Shown here: in pieces, positions 1 through 9,438 of the stretch | How positions within the stretch are numbered: the first letter of the stretch is position 1 | Layout: every line of letters starts with the position of its first letter | From: Treponema sp. | GTDB taxonomy: Bacteria; Spirochaetota; Spirochaetia; Treponematales; Treponemataceae | Direction: 5' to 3' | DNA: 64,000 nucleotides | NCBI GenBank assembly: GCA_024691105.1 | Contig: JAILNY010000121.1 | Location: 16,743 to 80,742 of the forward strand | The notes under the pieces: model-generated | Databases searched by the model: none | What the model saw: the letters and a program-made list of their open reading frames with translations, nothing else | What the model was told of the DNA's origin: nothing | Program-made: the position numbers and the translations under genes

Positions 1-956
1 TTGACGAAGCGCTTGGAATCGGCGGTTATCCAAAAGGCCGTATTATTGAAATGTATGGTCCTGAAAGTTCAGGAAAAACAACTCTTGCGCTCCATGCAAT
101 TGCAGAAAGCCAGAAGCTTGGCGGTATTGCGGCGTTCATTGATGCAGAACATGCACTTGATCCGCAGTATGCAAAATCGCTCGGCGTTAATATTGATGAA
201 CTCTATGTATCTCAGCCGGATACTGGAGAACAGGCTCTCGAAATCTGCGAAAGCCTTGTCAGAAGTGGTGCAATTGATATAATTGTAGTAGACTCTGTAG
301 CAGCCCTTACACCACAGGCTGAGATCGAAGGCGAAATGGGTGACTCTCACATGGGACTTCAGGCTCGTCTTATGAGTCAGGCTTTAAGAAAATTGACAGC
401 CGTAATCGGTAAGTCAAATTGTATTGTTGTATTTATCAACCAGATTCGTATGAAGATTGGTGTAATGTTCGGTAATCCTGAGACTACGACAGGTGGAAAC
501 GCACTTAAGTTTTATTCTTCTGTTCGTCTCGAAATCCGTCGTGTTGAATCAATTGATTCAAAAACATCTGAGGATGCTGTCGGAAACCGCGTACGTGTTA
601 AGGTTGTAAAGAATAAGGTTGCACCTCCTTTCAGAAAGTGCGAGCTTGATATTTACTTTGGTAAAGGAATTTCATGGTCGGCAAGCCTTTTGGATTCTGC
701 CGTTAAACATGGAATTATTGATAAACGTGGTGCATGGTTCACATGCGGCGAGGAAAAAGTAGGTCAGGGGAAAGAAAATGCAGTTGCATTTATAGAACAG
801 AATCCTGATTTTGCAGCAAGAATTGAAAAACAGATCAGAGAAATGGTATTCCCTGGTCAGAAGATTGCTCCTAAGGAAGAAGCTGCAAAAGAAGCCAAGG
901 CTTCTAAAAAGGCCGACAAGGCTGAGCCTAAGTCAGTTCCAGAAGAATTGTTTTAA
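1..956 (+). CDS. recA: Recombinase RecA (5' end missing)
   Basis: RecA is the ATP-dependent strand-exchange protein of homologous recombination and the co-protease of the SOS response. The reading frame is open from base 3, so the N-terminal residues lie outside the window. Visible are the Walker A motif GPESSGKTT (from about base 57), the Walker B region [10 protein letters not shown] and the L2-type segment [22 protein letters not shown]. The C-terminal tail is rich in Lys, Ala and Glu and ends EELF, as is common in RecA. folK follows 24 bp downstream. The identification is secure. Confidence 0.98.
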   Translation, partial: DEALGIGGYPKGRIIEMYGPESSGKTTLALHAIAESQKLGGIAAFIDAEHALDPQYAKSLGVNIDELYVSQPDTGEQALEICESLVRSGAIDIIVVDSVAALTPQAEIEGEMGDSHMGLQARLMSQALRKLTAVIGKSNCIVVFINQIRMKIGVMFGNPETTTGGNALKFYSSVRLEIRRVESIDSKTSEDAVGNRVRVKVVKNKVAPPFRKCELDIYFGKGISWSASLLDSAVKHGIIDKRGAWFTCGEEKVGQGKENAVAFIEQNPDFAARIEKQIREMVFPGQKIAPKEEAAKEAKASKKADKAEPKSVPEELF

Positions 957-980
957 GGCTTAAATAAGGATTGTTCTAAA

Positions 981-1592
981 GTGAATTGTGTTGTACTGGG
1001 ACTCGGGTCAAACAAAAGTTATAACGGTTGTGACCCGGTTACTCTTTTGCGTCAGGCTGTCGGTATGCTTCAAAAAAAAGATGCGCATTTAAAATGTTCA
1101 TCGGTATACCGCACAAAACCTATGTACGTAGAAGATCAGGAGTATTTTTACAATTTGGTAGTTTATACACAGCTGCCTGATGAATGTACTCCTGAGAGCC
1201 TTTTACAGGACATTCACAAAATTGAAAATTTTTTGGGTAGGGATCGCACTAGGGAAATCCGTTTTGGACCACGCGCGATGGACATCGACATAGAATTTTT
1301 TGCAGATCAGGAGATGAATACTCCGGATTTGCAGATTCCACATCCAAGACTGCACGAAAGAGCTTTTGTTTTGCAGCCTTTACTTGAGATTTTGACAGAA
1401 TATGCCGATGTTAAAAAAGGAGAAAAATTAAAAAAAATTCAGGCCGAATTTAGTGCTCTAAAGTCTGAAGACGTAGAGCTTTATATGTCGGTTAGGGATT
1501 TTCTCCTTTTAAGTGCAAATAACGAGGTTCAAAATGGAAACACAGACACAGGAAGCAGTAAAGACTGGAATAAGAACTTATCAGGCCGGTGA
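981..1592 (+). CDS. folK: 2-amino-4-hydroxy-6-hydroxymethyldihydropteridine pyrophosphokinase
   Basis: FolK transfers pyrophosphate from ATP to 6-hydroxymethyl-7,8-dihydropterin in folate synthesis. The 203-residue product shows the N-terminal GLGSN motif, the catalytic-loop segment FLGRDRTREIRFGPRAMDID (family form GPRxxDxD) and PHPRLHERAFVLQPL. It starts at GTG 981. It is longer than the usual 160 or so residues. The extra C-terminal part is read in a different frame through the start of scpA, giving a 59-bp overlap, so the two genes are probably translationally coupled. Confidence 0.93.
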   Translation: MNCVVLGLGSNKSYNGCDPVTLLRQAVGMLQKKDAHLKCSSVYRTKPMYVEDQEYFYNLVVYTQLPDECTPESLLQDIHKIENFLGRDRTREIRFGPRAMDIDIEFFADQEMNTPDLQIPHPRLHERAFVLQPLLEILTEYADVKKGEKLKKIQAEFSALKSEDVELYMSVRDFLLLSANNEVQNGNTDTGSSKDWNKNLSGR

Positions 1593-2295
1593 GTTTGAAG
1601 GCCCTCTTGATTTACTTTGGACTTTAATCCGCGAGAGTAAAGTCAATATTTACGATATTCCAATTTCGCAGATAACAGAACAGTATCTTGATTATCTTGA
1701 TAACTTAAAAGAAACAGACCTTTCTGATCTTTCAGAGTTTTACAGCTGGGCTGCAAAACTTGTTCTTATAAAGAGCCGTATGCTTTTGCCTGTTGAAATT
1801 GAATATGACGATGACGAGATGGAAGATCCTCGTGCTGAGCTCGTTGAACGTCTTATCGAATATCAGAAGTTTAAAAAACTTTCTGAACTTATGGAAGAAA
1901 AAGAAGACGAATCTGAATGGAGCTTTGAGCGTAAAAAAATTCAGCGTGTACTTCCTTTTGAAGACGAAGAGTCTCAATGGGAGAGAGTAGATACATGGGA
2001 ACTTCTTCAGCAGATGCAGAAGATTTTTAAGAATATGGTTTCGCAGTATTCTAACGAAAAGATTCTTAATATGTATGAAGAAATTTCTGTAAACGAAAAA
2101 ATTACTTTAATGAACGAGCTGCTTGAAAATAAAGGTGAATGCATGTTTACAGATTTGATTATCCGTCGCGGAAACGAGATGGATGTGATCTGTGCATTTA
2201 TGGCAATTCTTGAAGCTGTAAAGTTTAAGATGGCCTGTATTTATCAGAGCAAATTGTTTGGAGATATTAAGATCCGAAAATTTGAAGCAGCATAG
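1534..2295 (+). CDS. scpA: Segregation and condensation protein A (kleisin)
   Basis: ScpA is the kleisin that bridges the SMC heads in the bacterial condensin complex. The N-terminal signature EGPLDLLWTLIRESKVNIYD and the helix IPISQITEQYLDYL match the family, and length (253 residues) is normal. I chose ATG 1534 over an upstream in-frame ATG at 1513 because GAGG lies just before it and the 1513 start would add residues inside folK. scpB follows 8 bp after the stop. The partner smc is not here but near 16-19 kb on the opposite strand. Confidence 0.95.
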   Translation: METQTQEAVKTGIRTYQAGEFEGPLDLLWTLIRESKVNIYDIPISQITEQYLDYLDNLKETDLSDLSEFYSWAAKLVLIKSRMLLPVEIEYDDDEMEDPRAELVERLIEYQKFKKLSELMEEKEDESEWSFERKKIQRVLPFEDEESQWERVDTWELLQQMQKIFKNMVSQYSNEKILNMYEEISVNEKITLMNELLENKGECMFTDLIIRRGNEMDVICAFMAILEAVKFKMACIYQSKLFGDIKIRKFEAA

Positions 2296-2303
2296 GAAAT
2301 AAA

Positions 2304-2843
2304 ATGGATTTTGCAAAAGAAAGCGCACTTATTGAAGCAATACTTTTTTTGGAAAGCGAACCGGTTAACGAAAAGACACTGGCTGCAATTGCAGAACTTT
2401 CAGAAGAAGTAGTTGCAAAGTGCATTGAAGTATTAAAAGAAAAATATCAAAAAGATGATGCCGGTATGGAACTTGAAATGATTACCGGCGGCTGGGCGCT
2501 TGTTCCTAAAAAAGATTTGTGGGAAGTTTTAAAAGAGCGTTACGGAAATAAAAATGAAGGCAAGCTCAGCCGTTCTGCAATGGAAACACTTTCTATCATC
2601 GCTTATTCACAGCCAATCACAAGGGCAGAGATAGAAGCAATTCGTGGTGTTGCAGCAGATAATATGATTCGCCTCCTTATGGAGCGTAATCTTGTAAGAG
2701 AAGTTGGCAAAAAAGATATTCCTGGAAAACCAAGTCAGTTTGGAACAACAAAAGAGTTCTTAAAGTTTTTCCGCTTGAACAGCATTGCAGATCTTCCAAA
2801 ACTCGACGAAGAAGAACAGGAGAGATTCGAACTTGCCCGCTAG
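2304..2843 (+). CDS. scpB: Segregation and condensation protein B
   Basis: ScpB is the winged-helix dimer that binds ScpA and controls SMC-head engagement. The 179-residue protein has the family core ETLSIIAYSQPITRAEIEAI followed by IRGVAADNMIRLLMERNLV and a GKPSQFGTTKEFLKFF segment. It sits directly behind scpA. Its last 11 bases overlap the TTG start of the pseudouridine synthase gene. Confidence 0.95.
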   Translation: MDFAKESALIEAILFLESEPVNEKTLAAIAELSEEVVAKCIEVLKEKYQKDDAGMELEMITGGWALVPKKDLWEVLKERYGNKNEGKLSRSAMETLSIIAYSQPITRAEIEAIRGVAADNMIRLLMERNLVREVGKKDIPGKPSQFGTTKEFLKFFRLNSIADLPKLDEEEQERFELAR

Positions 2844-3603
2844 TAAAAAAACAAACGACACCGGCAATACACAGAATGCCGGCACAGAAGTCAGATTACA
2901 AGCCTACCTTGCACACTGCGGTGTTGCAAGCCGCCGGGCATCAGAAAAAATTATTCTTGACGGTCGCGTTGCCGTAAACGGAATTACTGTTACCGAACTT
3001 GGAACAAAGGTAAAAGAGAACGATACAGTTACTGTTGACGGAAATCCTGTTAAGCTTGAAGAAAACAAGCGCTATGTTCTTTTGAATAAGCCGTCAGGCT
3101 ATGTTTGTTCTGCAAGTGACGAAAAAGGCCGCGACAGCGCATTTGATTTATTAAAAAAAGATTATTCAGAGCGCCTTTATAATGTTGGTCGTCTTGATAT
3201 GTTTTCAAGCGGACTTATCATCTTTACAAACGACGGCGAGTTTGCAGCCCGTCTTTCGCATCCATCAAGCGAAATCGAAAAAGAATATATAGTAGATTCA
3301 AGTCTACCGCTTCCGCGTGACCTTGCCGAAGAGTTTATGCATGGCGTTCGTGTAGAAGGCGTTTTTTACAAATGTAAATTTGCAAAAGAAATAAATTCAC
3401 ATCGTATGCAGATTGTTTTGATTGAAGGTAAAAACCGCGAGATCCGTCGAGTGTTTGAGTCACGCAATGTTGCGATTAAGCGTCTTGTGCGTGTAAGAAT
3501 CGGCAATATAGAAATGAATAAACTTGCTCCCGGTGCACACAGAGATTTGACAAACGAAGAGGTTAGAGGCCTTCTTGCGCTTTGTAAAAATAACAGAGAA
3601 TAA
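2833..3603 (+). CDS. Pseudouridine synthase, RsuA/RluB family
   Basis: Converts a specific rRNA uridine to pseudouridine. An N-terminal S4 RNA-binding domain (RLQAYLAHCGVASRRASEK) is followed by the catalytic domain with GRLDMFSSGLIIFTNDG; the Asp of GRLD is the catalytic residue in the family. I place the start at TTG 2833 because AGGAGA at 2818-2823 is at ideal spacing, although the frame is open further upstream. RluB is more likely than RsuA from the scpB-linked position, but the exact target base is not proven, so no symbol is given. Confidence 0.88.
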   Translation: MPASKKTNDTGNTQNAGTEVRLQAYLAHCGVASRRASEKIILDGRVAVNGITVTELGTKVKENDTVTVDGNPVKLEENKRYVLLNKPSGYVCSASDEKGRDSAFDLLKKDYSERLYNVGRLDMFSSGLIIFTNDGEFAARLSHPSSEIEKEYIVDSSLPLPRDLAEEFMHGVRVEGVFYKCKFAKEINSHRMQIVLIEGKNREIRRVFESRNVAIKRLVRVRIGNIEMNKLAPGAHRDLTNEEVRGLLALCKNNRE

Positions 3604-3617
3604 AATAAGAGGTGAAT

Positions 3618-4250
3618 ATGGTAATTGCAATTGACGGTCCTGCAGGAACAGGAAAAAGTACAGTAGCAGCTTTGATTGCAAAAAAGCTTGATATTACTTT
3701 TTTAAACAGCGGAAGCTTTTATCGTGGACTTACTCTTGCTTTACTTGAAGGCGGAATCAACATAAGCGATAAAGATGCTGTAATTGAATTCTGTAAAAAA
3801 CAGAAACTTGATTATGTAAACTCGCATCTTATTCTTAATGGAGTTGATGTCGAAAGCCGTCTGCACGAAGATCAGGTAAGCGCCAGTGCTTCACCGGTTT
3901 CTGCAATTCCAGAGGTTCGTCATATTGTAAATGACCGCCTTCATGAAATTGTAAAATCTTTGAGTATTGTCTGCGAAGGCCGCGACATGACAACTGTCGT
4001 GTTCCCGGATGCAGAATATAAATTTTATCTTGATGCAAGAATTGATGTTCAGGCTGAGCGTCGCTTTAAGCAGGGTGTCAGCAATATGACACTTGAGCAG
4101 ATTAAGGAAGCAATTATTAAACGTGATGAACTTGATAAAAACAAGGTTGAAGGTTCTCTTAAAATTGCGCCTGATGCGACCTACATTGATACATCGGACT
4201 TGACCATAGAAAAGGTTTGTGAGATAATAATAAGCAAAATTCACCAATAA
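3618..4250 (+). CDS. cmk: Cytidylate kinase
   Basis: Phosphorylates CMP and dCMP to the diphosphates. The P-loop DGPAGTGKST lies at the N-terminus, and the central GRDMTTVVFPDAEYKFYLDA segment is the (d)CMP-kinase signature. The start at ATG 3618 is preferred over GTG 3612 because the GTG overlaps the ribosome-binding site AAGAGG. The adjacent position to rpsA is a conserved bacterial pairing. Confidence 0.95.
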   Translation: MVIAIDGPAGTGKSTVAALIAKKLDITFLNSGSFYRGLTLALLEGGINISDKDAVIEFCKKQKLDYVNSHLILNGVDVESRLHEDQVSASASPVSAIPEVRHIVNDRLHEIVKSLSIVCEGRDMTTVVFPDAEYKFYLDARIDVQAERRFKQGVSNMTLEQIKEAIIKRDELDKNKVEGSLKIAPDATYIDTSDLTIEKVCEIIISKIHQ

Positions 4251-4263
4251 AAAAGGGTAAAAA

Positions 4264-5976
4264 ATGGAAAAGATGGAAGTGGTAAAGGACGAAACCCAGA
4301 ACTCCAAGGGTAACATCCAGACACAATTAGAAGAATCTCTCAATAATCTTAAACCGCTCGAAGACGGCCAGCTTGTTGATGGAATCGTCGTTCAGGTTTC
4401 AAGTGAATATGTATTCCTTGATATAGGTTATAAGTCAGAGGGTAAGATTCCCGTAGCGGAGTTCGCAGACAATCTGCCGAAAGTCGGGGAAACAGTAACT
4501 GTAGTTCTTCTTAAGAAAGATGGTAGAAACGGTCCAGAAGTTTCTAAAGCAAAAGCTGATGCAAAGCAGATGTGGAAAGATGTCCGCAAAGCATTCGATG
4601 AAAAGACTCCTATTGAAGGAAGAATCGAAAAAGTTGTTAAAGGTGGTTTTGAAGTAAACCTCGGCGGCGACATTCACGCATTCTTGCCTATCAGTCAGTC
4701 TGACAGCCAGAAGGTTGATAAACCTGAAAACTTAATTGGACTTAAAGACAAATTTTATATAGAGCGTCTGTATTCAGACAACAAGGCTAACGTTGTAGTT
4801 AACCGCCGTAAATATCTTGAAGAGTCTATGAACTCTGCAAGAGACAAGTTCTTTGAATCAGTTCAGATTGGTGACACTGTAAAAGGAACTGTAAAGAGCT
4901 TTACAAGCTTTGGTGCATTTATTGATCTTGGTGGATTTGATGGACTCCTTCATATCAATGATATGAGCTGGGGCCATGTAACTCGTCCAAAGGATTTTGT
5001 AAAGAAAGGTCAGGAAATTGAACTTAAAGTTATTCGTCTTGATCCGGAAGACAAGAGAATCAATCTTTCTCTTAAGCACTTCTCAGAAGATCCTTGGATG
5101 CACTTTGAAAACAACTATCATGTAAATGATGTTGTAAAAGGAAAGGTAACAAAACTTACAGACTTTGGTGCTTTCATCGAACTCGAAGAAGGAATCGAAG
5201 GTCTTGCTCATATTTCTGAGTTCTCTTGGACAAAGAAAATCAATAAGCCATCAGACATGGTAAAAATCGGTGACGAACTTGAATGTATGATCCTCGGATA
5301 TGACATTCAGGCAGGACGTGTATCTCTTGGTCTTAAGCAGGTTACTGCAAATCCTTGGGATACAATCACAGAAAAATATCCTGTTGGAAAGAAAATTTCT
5401 GGTAAGGTTGTTAAGCTTACAAACTCTGGTGCATTTGTTTCATTGGAAGACGGTATTGACGGATTCCTTCATGCAGATGACATCTCTTGGACAAAGAAGC
5501 TTAAGCATCCAGGAAGCGAGCTTTCTGTAGACCAGGAAGTAGAAGCTGTTGTTATCGAAAATGATCCTGAACAGCACAGAATTCGTCTTGGAATCAAGCA
5601 GCTTTCTGATAACCCTTGGGCTGCTTTTGCAGAAAACCACAAACCGGGTTCTACAATCGAAGGCGAAATTACTTCTATTACAGACTTTGGTCTTTTTGTA
5701 CGCGTAGAAGGCGGAATCGAAGGTCTTGTTAACAAAGCTAATCTCAGCGATGATAAAGATGTTCCTTTTGAAGAAGCAGTTGCAAAGTACAAGGTTGGAG
5801 ATAAAATCAATGTCTATGTTGTTGATGTAAATCAGGACAAAGAAAAAGTTGGTTTTTCTGTAAAAGAATTCAAAAAGAAGCAGCAGCGTGATGAAATCTC
5901 TCAGTATATGGAATCAAGCAGCAATGACGATGGTGCATATACATTAGGAGATGCTCTCAACGCTCAGAAAAAATAA
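4264..5976 (+). CDS. rpsA: 30S ribosomal protein S1
   Basis: S1 binds mRNA and helps load it on the 30S subunit. The 570-residue product contains six S1 OB-fold repeats, seen in recurring patterns such as VKGTVKSFTSFGAFIDLGGFDGLLH and VKGKVTKLTDFGAFIELEEGIEGLAH. The middle repeats carry the usual SFGAFI or DFGAFI core. Length agrees with other S1 proteins. It lies 13 bp after cmk. Confidence 0.97.
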   Translation: MEKMEVVKDETQNSKGNIQTQLEESLNNLKPLEDGQLVDGIVVQVSSEYVFLDIGYKSEGKIPVAEFADNLPKVGETVTVVLLKKDGRNGPEVSKAKADAKQMWKDVRKAFDEKTPIEGRIEKVVKGGFEVNLGGDIHAFLPISQSDSQKVDKPENLIGLKDKFYIERLYSDNKANVVVNRRKYLEESMNSARDKFFESVQIGDTVKGTVKSFTSFGAFIDLGGFDGLLHINDMSWGHVTRPKDFVKKGQEIELKVIRLDPEDKRINLSLKHFSEDPWMHFENNYHVNDVVKGKVTKLTDFGAFIELEEGIEGLAHISEFSWTKKINKPSDMVKIGDELECMILGYDIQAGRVSLGLKQVTANPWDTITEKYPVGKKISGKVVKLTNSGAFVSLEDGIDGFLHADDISWTKKLKHPGSELSVDQEVEAVVIENDPEQHRIRLGIKQLSDNPWAAFAENHKPGSTIEGEITSITDFGLFVRVEGGIEGLVNKANLSDDKDVPFEEAVAKYKVGDKINVYVVDVNQDKEKVGFSVKEFKKKQQRDEISQYMESSSNDDGAYTLGDALNAQKK

Positions 5977-5985
5977 GTTAGTTCG

Positions 5986-7536
5986 ATGAGTGATAAAGAT
6001 TTTATTCCTTCTGATAAGCTCCAGACACTCGTCGAAATAAATGCAAAAATAAATTCTCATTACGATGACGTAAAGGGGCTTTTAGTTTATATACTTGAAT
6101 CCGCAATGCGTCTCGTAGAATGCGAATCTTCATCTCTATTGCTGGTCAATAAAGAAGAAGATTCGCTTTATTTTGCGGTGGCCCTTGGTCCAAAGGGTGC
6201 CGAAGCAAAAAACATTCCCGTTGACAAAAAAAGTATTGCGGGCTGGGTTGTAGAAAATAACAAGCCGCTTGTGATAAATAATTTGGAAGATGATCCGCGA
6301 CTGTTTAGAGACGTGCAGGATAAAACCGGCTATGTAAGTTATAACATGGTCGCTCTTCCGATGTGTGTAGAATCTGACTGTATCGGAGTAATTGAGCTTA
6401 TCAATAAATCCGGTCGCAGAGACTTTGATGACAGCGACTTAAATATTCTGCACACGATGGCTGCTCAGTCGGGTATTGCTTACAAAAATGCGCTTCACTA
6501 CAAAAATGCAAATGACCAAATTTCTGCTCTGCAAAACAGTATTGCGTTTGGAGAAGGCTATCATACCTTTATCTGTAAGAGTGCGGTTATTGCGGATTTA
6601 ATGCATATTGTTGATGAAGCGGCAAAGACATCGACTTCGGTTTTGATTACGGGCGAAAGTGGCGTAGGTAAGGAACTTTTTGCCGAGCAGCTCCATGTAA
6701 AAAGTCCGCGTCGTGATAAGCCTTTTGTCCGTGTAAACTGTGCGGCGCTTGCTCCAAGTCTTTTGGAAAGTGAATTGTTTGGTCATGTAAAAGGTGCGTA
6801 TACAGATGCCTCTTCTAACCGTAAGGGAAGGTTTGAACTTGCTGACGGCGGAACAATCTTTTTGGATGAAATCGGAGAACTCCCGTTTGAGCTTCAGGCA
6901 AAGCTTTTGCGTGTTATTCAGGAAAAGGCCTTTGAGCGTGTCGGTTCCAGTGAGACAATAAACGTAGATGTTCGTATTATTGCTGCGACAAATCAGGACC
7001 TTGAAGAGATGGTTCAGAAGGGTAACTTTCGTAACGATTTGTATTACCGACTGAACGTTGTTCCTTTAAGAATTCCTCCTTTAAGAAGCCGCAAAGATGA
7101 CATCGAGCCTCTGGCACTTTACTTTATGCAAAAGTTCAGTGCCGAGGTTAATAAAAACTTTGTCGGAATTGCTCCGGAGGCTTTGGAAACGCTTTTTGCC
7201 TATGACTGGCCGGGTAATATCCGCGAGCTTGAAAATACAATTGAGCGCGCCTGCGTTTTAGGTACGCCACCATATATAAAAAAGAAAGATCTGCGTCTTA
7301 TTATTGATGAAAAATTAATAGAAATTGCTGAAACTGATAGATTTTCTATGGATTTTTCTGATATAATAAACAGCGATGATATGTCGTTAAAAACGGCAAT
7401 AAATACATTCAAGAAAAAATATATAAAATATATTCTTGACATTACTAAAAACAATCAGACAAAGGCCGCAACAGTGCTGGATATTCAGAGAACATATCTG
7501 GCCCGCCTTTTGAATGAATTAGGAATTAGAGAATAA
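5986..7536 (+). CDS. Sigma-54-dependent activator with GAF sensor domain
   Basis: An NtrC/NifA-like enhancer-binding ATPase that opens sigma-54 promoters. Domains in order are a GAF domain (about residues 15-165), an AAA+ core with Walker A GESGVGKE and Walker B GGTIFLDEIGELP, and a C-terminal Fis-type helix-turn-helix near NQTKAATVLDIQRTYLARLL. The sigma-54 contact loop reads GAYTDA instead of the usual GAFTGA. There is no receiver domain, so control is probably through a ligand or redox signal on the GAF domain. The ligand and target genes cannot be told. No good Shine-Dalgarno precedes the ATG; it starts 9 bp after rpsA. Confidence 0.9.
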   Translation: MSDKDFIPSDKLQTLVEINAKINSHYDDVKGLLVYILESAMRLVECESSSLLLVNKEEDSLYFAVALGPKGAEAKNIPVDKKSIAGWVVENNKPLVINNLEDDPRLFRDVQDKTGYVSYNMVALPMCVESDCIGVIELINKSGRRDFDDSDLNILHTMAAQSGIAYKNALHYKNANDQISALQNSIAFGEGYHTFICKSAVIADLMHIVDEAAKTSTSVLITGESGVGKELFAEQLHVKSPRRDKPFVRVNCAALAPSLLESELFGHVKGAYTDASSNRKGRFELADGGTIFLDEIGELPFELQAKLLRVIQEKAFERVGSSETINVDVRIIAATNQDLEEMVQKGNFRNDLYYRLNVVPLRIPPLRSRKDDIEPLALYFMQKFSAEVNKNFVGIAPEALETLFAYDWPGNIRELENTIERACVLGTPPYIKKKDLRLIIDEKLIEIAETDRFSMDFSDIINSDDMSLKTAINTFKKKYIKYILDITKNNQTKAATVLDIQRTYLARLLNELGIRE

Positions 7537-7572
7537 CTACTGCGAAATATACGCAGTTTTGGGGGCTTAAAA

Positions 7573-8274
7573 ATGGCTAAAAAAAATGTAGCTGAAAACA
7601 AAAAAATTGAAAACAAAACTCAGATTGACAAGCTTGGAACTTTTATTTCTTCTTATAAGATTCCGCTTATCGCAATAGTATGTGTGGTTGTTCTTGCTTT
7701 TGTAGGCTTTGTAGTTTTTGAAAAAGTATATGGTTCTGTAAAAGCTTCAAATCTTACTGCTGTTGAAAAAATTGAATACACTCTTTCTCTTGATGCTGCA
7801 GGGCTTTCTGACGAAGAACTTACAGCTCGTTATGATGCTGCTCTTACTTCTCTTGAAGCATATACAAAAAAAGGTGGAATTGCAGGTGCTCGTGCTAATC
7901 TTTTGGCTGCAGAAATTTTATTCAGAAAAAATAATTTTTCTTCTGCACTTGAAAACTACCTTGCTGCTGCAAAAAAAACAAAGGGAACTTATCTTGCACC
8001 TATCTGTTATTTTAATGCCGCAATTGCATGCGAAGAGCTTAATGAAAATGAAAAAGCACTTGAGTACTATCAGATTGCAGCAGATGACAAAGAATTTGCA
8101 GATCCAACACATGCGCTCTTTTCTGTAGGTCGTCTTAAAGAAAAGGCTCTCGACTATAAAGGAGCTAAAGAAGCATACGAAAAGATTACAGCAAAGAACA
8201 ACAGCCAGGATCCATGGTCAAATCTTGCAAAGACACGTATCCTTTCTATGCAGGTTGAAGGAAAAACTGAATAA
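7573..8274 (+). CDS. Membrane-anchored TPR protein
   Basis: A 233-residue protein with a Lys-rich cytoplasmic N-terminus, one membrane segment at about residues 33-53 (IPLIAIVCVVVLAFVGFVVF) and a long TPR-like helical part (repeats around FSSALENYLAAAKKT and NEKALEYYQIAADD). The layout resembles YfgM/TolA-like tetratricopeptide proteins that face the periplasm and act with envelope chaperones, but the specific role is unknown. It starts at ATG 7573 after a GGGGGC stretch and ends at a clear terminator. Confidence 0.72.
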   Translation: MAKKNVAENKKIENKTQIDKLGTFISSYKIPLIAIVCVVVLAFVGFVVFEKVYGSVKASNLTAVEKIEYTLSLDAAGLSDEELTARYDAALTSLEAYTKKGGIAGARANLLAAEILFRKNNFSSALENYLAAAKKTKGTYLAPICYFNAAIACEELNENEKALEYYQIAADDKEFADPTHALFSVGRLKEKALDYKGAKEAYEKITAKNNSQDPWSNLAKTRILSMQVEGKTE

Positions 8275-8282
8275 ATAAAAGG

Positions 8283-8310
8283 ACCGCATCTTTTACAGGT
8301 GCGGTTTTTA
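8283..8310 (+). terminator. Rho-independent terminator after TPR gene
   Basis: Stem ACCGCA (8283-8288) pairs with TGCGGT (8300-8305) and is followed by a T run. It ends the block that starts upstream of the window. Confidence 0.85.
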
Positions 8311-8335
8311 GTTTGGAACTCCGATAATAATAAGT

Positions 8336-9091
8336 ATGGGTATCAGGAATAAAAAGTTTTTTACATTAGCAGGGTTTGTCTTTTTAACACGGTTTTTCTT
8401 ATCGTGCGGCCTTGATACCTTTTACACTCTTGAACCTCCTCTATATGTGCAGCACCAGCCATTATATGACAATACCGACTATTCTCATAAATATTATGAG
8501 TTTTACACAAATGATGCTGTAAATAAATCTCTTACAAGTTTTACATACCTTGGAACGGCTGTCTATTACCGCATTTATAAAAACTATTCTACATTGGTTA
8601 CAAAAAATGCTTCGATAAATGCCGTAAACAATTCTTCTAATTACAATACTGCTGCAGAACGCCTTATTTCTATGGGCTATAAACAGTTAAACACTACAAA
8701 CGGCGAAATTACGCCCCTTATAGGCGTTAGTCCTACTATTAATGCACAGCGTGTAAAGATTCGTCTTACAGATTACAATGCAATAGGGACAACTTCTCCT
8801 ATTGCGGAGTATCAGCCCCAGATAATAATTAACGGAACTCTTATTGGTCAGCCAAGGCGCGTAGAAGGAAATCATACTTTTGATTTTGGTCGTAATGCAA
8901 AAGAAAGTAATAGTCCGCTTCCTTCTTCTACTGATGCAGATTTTGAAGATGGAAATTTTTCTACGGAGAATATATATTACGTTGATCTTTACGCAGTTGC
9001 TGTAGGGCGCGATACGACTTATACTACTTATTACTCTAATGTACTTCATCTGGGGGTTGTCGCAATCGACAGCTCAAAAGAAGTAAACTAA
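8336..9091 (+). CDS. Putative lipoprotein, unknown function
   Basis: A 251-residue exported protein. The N-terminus has positive residues, a hydrophobic stretch and a lipobox-like FFLSC near residue 24, so it is probably a lipoprotein. The rest is rich in Tyr, Thr and Asn, which suits a surface beta-rich protein; I recognise no domain. No Shine-Dalgarno precedes ATG 8336, and a -10-like GATAAT lies at 8323-8328, so the mRNA may be leaderless. Repeat elements follow the stop. Confidence 0.65.
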   Translation: MGIRNKKFFTLAGFVFLTRFFLSCGLDTFYTLEPPLYVQHQPLYDNTDYSHKYYEFYTNDAVNKSLTSFTYLGTAVYYRIYKNYSTLVTKNASINAVNNSSNYNTAAERLISMGYKQLNTTNGEITPLIGVSPTINAQRVKIRLTDYNAIGTTSPIAEYQPQIIINGTLIGQPRRVEGNHTFDFGRNAKESNSPLPSSTDADFEDGNFSTENIYYVDLYAVAVGRDTTYTTYYSNVLHLGVVAIDSSKEVN

Positions 9092-9096
9092 AGCGA

Positions 9097-9239
9097 AAGA
9101 GCGCATTAATTGATGTCAGGCTATAATTGAAATTTAGCGCATGCCTGATTTAAGTCAAGAGGCGAATGAGAGTTTACCTGTAAACTCGAAGCATGCGCCA
9201 TGATTGATGTCAGGCTATAATTGAAATTTAGCGCATGCC
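9097..9239. repeat. Intergenic double-hairpin repeat, one and a half copies
   Basis: A 37-bp sequence (starting ATTGATGTCAGGC) occurs at 9109-9145 and again at 9203-9239. The second copy is complete: a short hairpin with arms GAGTTTAC (9170-9177) and GTAAACTC (9180-9187), then arms GCATGCGC (9191-9198) and GCGCATGC (9231-9238) separated by 32 bp. The first copy has lost most of its left arm. The same architecture with different arm sequences is found at 45190-45259. Confidence 0.8.
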
Positions 9240-9280
9240 CCTTGATTAAAACTTAAAAATCCTATAGTATATCTTTTATC

Positions 9281-9354
9281 GGCCCTTTAGCTCAGCTGGA
9301 TAGAGCACTTGCCTTCTAAGCAAGTTGTCGACAGTTCGATTCTGCCAAGGGTCA
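9281..9354 (+). tRNA. tRNA-Arg (anticodon TCT)
   Basis: Acceptor arms GGCCCTT and AAGGGTC pair with one wobble. The D-arm TAGCTCAGCTGGATAGAGCA, anticodon arm CTTGC-CTTCTAA-GCAAG and T-loop GTTCGATTC are all present. The anticodon TCT reads AGA arginine codons. CCA is not encoded. Confidence 0.95.
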
Positions 9355-9438
9355 TTTTTTTTTCAAAAAAAATTGAGAAAAACGGGTTTTACTACTTGAA
9401 CAAAGTTTAATATTTTGTTATATTTGTAACACGTTTTA

